Shown: positions 6,466 through 9,491 of the stretch, one piece after another
How positions within the stretch are numbered: the first letter of the stretch is position 1
Layout of the letters: each line of letters opens with the position of its first letter
Assembly: GCA_913057815.1 (NCBI GenBank)
Contig: CAJXOV010000054.1
Location: forward strand, 1-9,491
From: an uncultured Flavobacteriales bacterium
GTDB taxonomy: Bacteria > Bacteroidota > Bacteroidia > Flavobacteriales_D > Sanyastnellaceae
Reading direction: 5' to 3'
Length of the DNA stretch: 9,491 bases
Notes under the pieces: generated by a model
Told to the model about the DNA's origin: nothing
The model's input: only the letters and a program-made list of their open reading frames with translations
Database searches by the model: none
Program-made: the position numbers and the translations under genes

Positions 6466-6986
6466 TTTCAGGAACTCATAAGGGAAGGAAAATTAAAGTT
6501 CCTAAGTATTTTGATCTAAGACCTACTACAGATTTTTCAAAAGAGGGTTTGTTTAATGTCTTGAATAATCAAATAGAACTCGAAGGACTTCATGTGTTAG
6601 ATTGTTTTTTTGGGACAGGGAATATTTCACTCGAATTCATAAGCCGTGGGGCTGAAGAAGTAACTAGTGTAGATATTAATAGAGACAGTTTTAAGTTCTT
6701 AAATAAAATAGCCCAAGAGTGGGGAATAGAAAACATAGAAGTTTATAGATCAGATGTTTTTATTCATTTAAGACAAGATTATAACAAGTACGATTTGATC
6801 TTCGCTGATCCTCCTTTTGATTTAGAAGAGAGATTAAGTATCCCTGAATTAGTGTTTGAAAATGATCTGCTTAATGAAGATGGTATGCTCATTGTAGAAC
6901 ACTCTAAAGAAACAGACTTTACGAGTCATGCTAACTTTCTTAAAACTCGAAAATTTGGTTCTGTTTATTTTAGTTTTTTTGAATGA
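6456..6986 (+). CDS. rsmD: 16S rRNA (guanine(966)-N(2))-methyltransferase RsmD
   Basis: A 176-residue SAM-dependent methyltransferase that by family methylates N2 of G966 in 16S rRNA in the assembled 30S subunit. Visible motifs are the RsmD N-terminus MRIVSGTHKGRKIKVP, RPTTDFSKEGLFN (22-34), the SAM-binding motif I VLDCFFGTGNISLEFISRGA (47-66), SVDINRD (71-77, the acidic residue expected to bind the ribose) and the catalytic DPPF (118-121) of amino-N-methyltransferases. The length is slightly under the usual 180-200 residues but nothing essential is missing. The start ATG lies within the last codons of DUF3822 and the stop TGA overlaps the coaD start (ATGATG), so it is tightly coupled on both sides. 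Identification is confident from the motifs and the usual coaD neighbour. Confidence 0.94.
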   Translation: MRIVSGTHKGRKIKVPKYFDLRPTTDFSKEGLFNVLNNQIELEGLHVLDCFFGTGNISLEFISRGAEEVTSVDINRDSFKFLNKIAQEWGIENIEVYRSDVFIHLRQDYNKYDLIFADPPFDLEERLSIPELVFENDLLNEDGMLIVEHSKETDFTSHANFLKTRKFGSVYFSFFE

Positions 6987-7450
6987 TGAAAAAAATAGCT
7001 GTATTTCCAGGTTCTTTTGACCCTTTTACTATTGGTCATGAAAATATTGTAAGAAGAGCACTTCCTCTTTTTGATGAGATAATTATCGCTTTGGGTGAAA
7101 ATTCTCAAAAAAAATACTTACTAAGTTTAGAGAAAAGAAAATCGATTATTTCGAGTGTATTCAAAGATGATGCTCAAGTAAAGGTGACTTCTTATAAGGG
7201 ATTAACAGTTAATTATTGCACCGCTAACAATGCGAATTTTATCCTTAGAGGAATAAGAAATTCAAAAGATTTAGATTTTGAGCAAGCCATAGCTCAGATG
7301 AATAAAAAGCTTGATGATTCTATAGAGACTATTTTTTTAGTGAACGCTCCGGAGTACTCCGCAATAAATTCTTCAATCGTGCGTGATATATACGTAAACG
7401 GAGGAGATGTTTCAGAGTTTTTACCTAAAGGAATTTCACTTGAAAATTAA
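6983..7450 (+). CDS. coaD: Phosphopantetheine adenylyltransferase (PPAT)
   Basis: A 155-residue nucleotidyltransferase catalysing the penultimate step of coenzyme A synthesis: 4'-phosphopantetheine plus ATP to dephospho-CoA plus pyrophosphate; in the family it is a cytosolic hexamer. The N-terminal IAVFPGSFDPFTIGHENIV contains the T-x-G-H catalytic motif (T16-I-G-H19). ILRGIRNSKDLDFE (87-100) carries the RG-R---D-D-E substrate/ATP-binding signature, and the C-terminal INSSIVRDI (128-136) is the ISSxxxR ATP-binding motif with N for S at its second position. The length fits the 153-165 residues of CoaD. The start may be the ATG at 6983 or the next at 6986; both overlap the rsmD stop (6984-6986), so the exact choice is open. 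The 3' end overlaps the TlpA-like gene by 11 nt. Confidence 0.95.
   Translation: MMKKIAVFPGSFDPFTIGHENIVRRALPLFDEIIIALGENSQKKYLLSLEKRKSIISSVFKDDAQVKVTSYKGLTVNYCTANNANFILRGIRNSKDLDFEQAIAQMNKKLDDSIETIFLVNAPEYSAINSSIVRDIYVNGGDVSEFLPKGISLEN
7427..7433 (+). promoter_or_regulatory. Ribosome-binding site selecting the TTG start at 7440
   Basis: AAAGGAA inside the coaD 3' end lies 6 nt before the TTG at 7440, ideal Shine-Dalgarno spacing. The only upstream in-frame ATG (7407) has a GAGGAG directly adjacent (7401-7406, zero spacing) and would place 11 polar residues ahead of the signal peptide. Confidence 0.6.
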
Positions 7451-8936
7451 TAGTTCTTTTTTATTAATCTTATTGACTTTAAGCTGTTTCAATTATTCAG
7501 CTTTTGGCAGTACTTATGAGATTTCAGGCATAGCCAAGGGTTCTGGGAATAAGTATATTACTGCTTTGAGCTATGAAGAGTATTTCACCCTTTCTCAAGT
7601 GGTTGAGAAATCGATTCTGATAAATGAAGATGGAAGTTTTAAGTTAGAAGTTGAAGCTGAAGAGAATGATTTAATAGTCCTTAGAATTGGTACAGTTAAT
7701 GCACAATTTTATTTGGGTGAGTCTTTGAGTTACCACATTCTGTTCGATACTTCTAAAGCACAATTGCCGCTTAAGTTCACCAATACAAACTGGTGTAGTG
7801 TATCTTTTATAGATTTACCGAAGGCTGATTTAAACACTCGGTTGGAGGTGCTCAATAAAGTGCATTCTGATTTTTACAAAGAGAATAACCCTGAGATTTA
7901 TCAAATTCTTTCTTCTCCGAACTCTGTAGTAAAAGAGCGTATAAAAGGAGGTAAGAAAAAAGTAGACTTGGTAAAGTCTGAGGACTCTGATGATGTTTTT
8001 ATTTTAGAAAATGATTTAGCCGAGTCTTTACTTTTAAAGTTTAATGATAAACTCTTAGAAAAAAATATAGATCCTACAGAGGATAATTTCGTTTCTATAT
8101 CTGCTCGATATATGATGGCAGAGTTAGAAAGTTTGCTTGGCAAAAATGAAAAAGAAGTAAGAGAAAAATATTGTGAAGGAGAATTATATTTGAAAAATCT
8201 AGAATTTATTTCGTTTTATAAGTCGCACTATAGAAATGTTTTTGATGAAATTTATCAATCTGATGTAAGAAATCTATTTTTAAAACGGCTATACGATTTA
8301 GATTTGGATAGTGCTATTATCGAATTGAGCCCAGTTTTTGAGAATTTAGGTTCTCAAAATATAGAGTTTACAATGTTGGCTGGAATTGAAAACGGATTAA
8401 ACCTGCCTAACATTCCAGCTAGAGATATCACCTTAGTTTTAGAAATGTTAATAAGAGAGGGGAGTCCAGAAATTAAAGTTCTAGCATCAAATTACAGAAG
8501 AGAGTTATCTCGAGGTAAGAAAGGTTACGAACCGGAGAACTTCATGTTGTTTGACTTAGATAACAATGCCCATGAACTAGTAAACTGGAAGGGACAGTTT
8601 GTATACATATCCACTTTTTCTACATGGAATACGGAGTCTACAGGGCATCAAGAAAACATCAAAAGGTTAGAGCAGAAGTATGGCAATCGAATTAAATTCG
8701 TATCTATATGTATGGACGAGGAGTGGACCAACTTTCAAGATTTTTTAATAGAAAACAGAAATTACAATTGGCTATTCTTATTTGGGAATGGTGATAAGTT
8801 GCTAAAAGAGAAGTTGGCTTTGGCCACTGTGCCACAGTATCTGCTGTTAGATCCAGATGGAAAAATCCTCATTGATCACACCCCTAGTCCTGAGGAGGGA
8901 GTAGGTGAATTGCTTGATCGTATTCTGAGGAACTAG
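7440..8936 (+). CDS. Exported TlpA-like thioredoxin-fold protein lacking the CXXC motif
   Basis: A 498-residue exported protein. I prefer the TTG at 7440 to the ATG at 7407: it has a well-spaced AAAGGAA, and it makes the chain open with a compact signal peptide, MKINSSFLLILLTLSCFNYS ending AFG, with cleavage likely before S24. C16 is preceded by T-L-S, a poor lipobox, so a lipoprotein is less likely. The N-terminal domain (about 24-110) is beta-rich like the DUF4369-type lead domains of Bacteroidota TlpA proteins; the middle is mostly helical. The C-terminal thioredoxin-like domain (about 362-498) runs from ENFMLFDLDNNAHELVNWKG through VYISTFSTWNTESTGHQENI to AtVPQYLLLDPDGKIL with the cis-proline motif (VP). 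The redox site WCxxC is replaced by W396-N-T-E-S400, so no disulphide chemistry is expected. It follows coaD with an 11-nt overlap and interlocks with the Nudix stop. Function unknown; a binding or scaffold role in the periplasm is inferred. Confidence 0.84.
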   Translation: MKINSSFLLILLTLSCFNYSAFGSTYEISGIAKGSGNKYITALSYEEYFTLSQVVEKSILINEDGSFKLEVEAEENDLIVLRIGTVNAQFYLGESLSYHILFDTSKAQLPLKFTNTNWCSVSFIDLPKADLNTRLEVLNKVHSDFYKENNPEIYQILSSPNSVVKERIKGGKKKVDLVKSEDSDDVFILENDLAESLLLKFNDKLLEKNIDPTEDNFVSISARYMMAELESLLGKNEKEVREKYCEGELYLKNLEFISFYKSHYRNVFDEIYQSDVRNLFLKRLYDLDLDSAIIELSPVFENLGSQNIEFTMLAGIENGLNLPNIPARDITLVLEMLIREGSPEIKVLASNYRRELSRGKKGYEPENFMLFDLDNNAHELVNWKGQFVYISTFSTWNTESTGHQENIKRLEQKYGNRIKFVSICMDEEWTNFQDFLIENRNYNWLFLFGNGDKLLKEKLALATVPQYLLLDPDGKILIDHTPSPEEGVGELLDRILRN

Positions 8937-9490
8937 TCCATTTTTTTAAACGCCTTAAATACTTCCTTAATAGAGGGATATGCTTTTTTAAGTAACTCAG
9001 TAGCTTCTGACATTTCCAACCAAACAGCCTTCTCAATATCTTCTTTAGTCTGTGGAATTAGCTTAGGAGTTCCCTTCACTTTCATAGAATACCAATGAGA
9101 AGGTTTAAGGCAAGATTCTTTGTTTTCATTGTAAATGTGATAGGTAGTAGTTATTTTTTCAATAAGCTTTACCTTAGTTATCCCACATTCTTCTTCTACT
9201 TCTCTTACAGCACACTCTTTTATTTTTTCTCCTTTTTCAAGCTTGCCTTTGGGCAGATCCCACGAGTCTCTTCGGAAAATCATAAGACACTCATTATTCT
9301 CGTTAAATACTAAACCACCTCCAGCTACCACGATATTAAATAGAGATTGGAAAGTTTTCCAGAGCTCATCTATATCAGTATGGATAAAGTATAATTTAAG
9401 AATACTCTTGTTTTCCTTAAAGGTGGAAAAAGATTTTTTAATTACCGATTCCTCTTTGGAATGAACCGCTAAAAAGTCCTGACTTTTTAT
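8933..9490 (-). CDS. Nudix hydrolase, 5' truncated at window edge
   Basis: A Nudix-fold hydrolase, a family that cleaves nucleoside diphosphates linked to another moiety, using divalent metal. The Nudix box is perfect: G-x5-E-x7-REVEEECGI, at genomic 9179-9247. Ahead of it is AGGGLVFNENNECLMIFRRD followed by SWDLPKGKLEKGE, the pattern of the Bacteroidota AGGGLVFN...WDLPKGK subgroup. The frame has no stop from the GTG at 9331 back to 9490, and the 53 upstream codons read as protein (for example FIHTDIDELWKTFQSLF), matching the lead region this subgroup has before the Nudix domain. The gene therefore continues beyond the window; 185 residues are visible and the true start is missing. The GTG at 9331 falls at the first core strand and is an internal valine. 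The stop TAG overlaps the stop of the convergent TlpA-like gene. Substrate unknown. I recall such genes next to pyrE in this phylum; that neighbour would lie outside. Confidence 0.88.
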   Translation of the reverse strand: MKSQDFLAVHSKEESVIKKSFSTFKENKSILKLYFIHTDIDELWKTFQSLFNIVVAGGGLVFNENNECLMIFRRDSWDLPKGKLEKGEKIKECAVREVEEECGITKVKLIEKITTTYHIYNENKESCLKPSHWYSMKVKGTPKLIPQTKEDIEKAVWLEMSEATELLKKAYPSIKEVFKAFKKMD

Positions 9491-9491
9491 G

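Noticed and set aside
7901..8143. 80-residue reverse-strand frame inside the TlpA-like gene
   Set aside because: Serine/lysine/phenylalanine-rich antisense shadow of a well-supported coding region, with no motif and no ribosome-binding site.
8929..8947. Possible terminator GGA-ACTAG-TCC followed by seven T
   Set aside because: The stem is only 3 bp; too weak to call despite the T tract, which also encodes lysines of the Nudix C-terminus.
9095..9464. Two + strand frames of about 72 residues across the Nudix gene
   Set aside because: Antisense shadows of the Nudix coding sequence; one is mostly F/Y/S low-complexity and neither has a domain.

Overview
The window is AT-rich, gene-dense chromosomal DNA from a member of the Bacteroidota (Cytophagales- or Flavobacteriia-like). 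The evidence is the gene families: DUF3078 and DUF3822 proteins, a sigma-70-family regulator followed by a short conserved protein, and a TlpA-type exported protein. Shine-Dalgarno signals are generally weak and one TAnnTTTG-type promoter candidate is present. No tRNA, rRNA, CRISPR array, IS element or phage gene is visible. Both ends are truncated. The first 19 bases are not genomic: they are identical to the Tn5 mosaic end used in Nextera/tagmentation libraries, so base 20 is the first trustworthy base.

Region 1 (20-3276, + strand) is the 3' part of an envelope-related transcription unit. It holds the C-terminal half of an ECF-type sigma factor, a 65-residue conserved small protein overlapping the sigma gene, a five-TM CmpX-like protein with MscS-related features, a canonical small MscS channel, and a DUF3078 outer-membrane protein. 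Gaps are 6-19 nt or overlaps. The unit ends at a strong intrinsic terminator (3248-3276) whose hairpin also encodes the last codons of the convergent gene.

Region 2 (3260-4693, - strand) is a single SF1B (RecD2/Dda-like) helicase gene. A 112-nt divergent intergenic region (4694-4805) carries promoter candidates.

Region 3 (4806-8936, + strand) is a tightly overlapping five-gene operon: an unrecognised membrane protein with a pilin-like segment, a DUF3822 protein with possible actin-like (ASKHA) features, rsmD (16S rRNA m2G966 methyltransferase), coaD (phosphopantetheine adenylyltransferase) and an exported TlpA-like protein that has lost its redox CXXC. Every junction overlaps by 4-20 nt, which suggests translational coupling. 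The last gene most likely starts at a TTG at 7440.

Region 4 (8933-9490, - strand) is a convergent Nudix hydrolase. Its stop codon interlocks with that of the TlpA-like gene in a CTAG palindrome. Its reading frame stays open to the window edge, so it is 5'-truncated; the GTG at 9331 is an internal codon.

Most of the window looks like ordinary conserved Bacteroidota core genome. I do not see a convincing new defence or mobile system. The points most worth a second look are the adapter at the 5' end, the membrane-protein/DUF3822 pair, the redox-dead thioredoxin-like protein and the sigma/small-protein/channel cluster.
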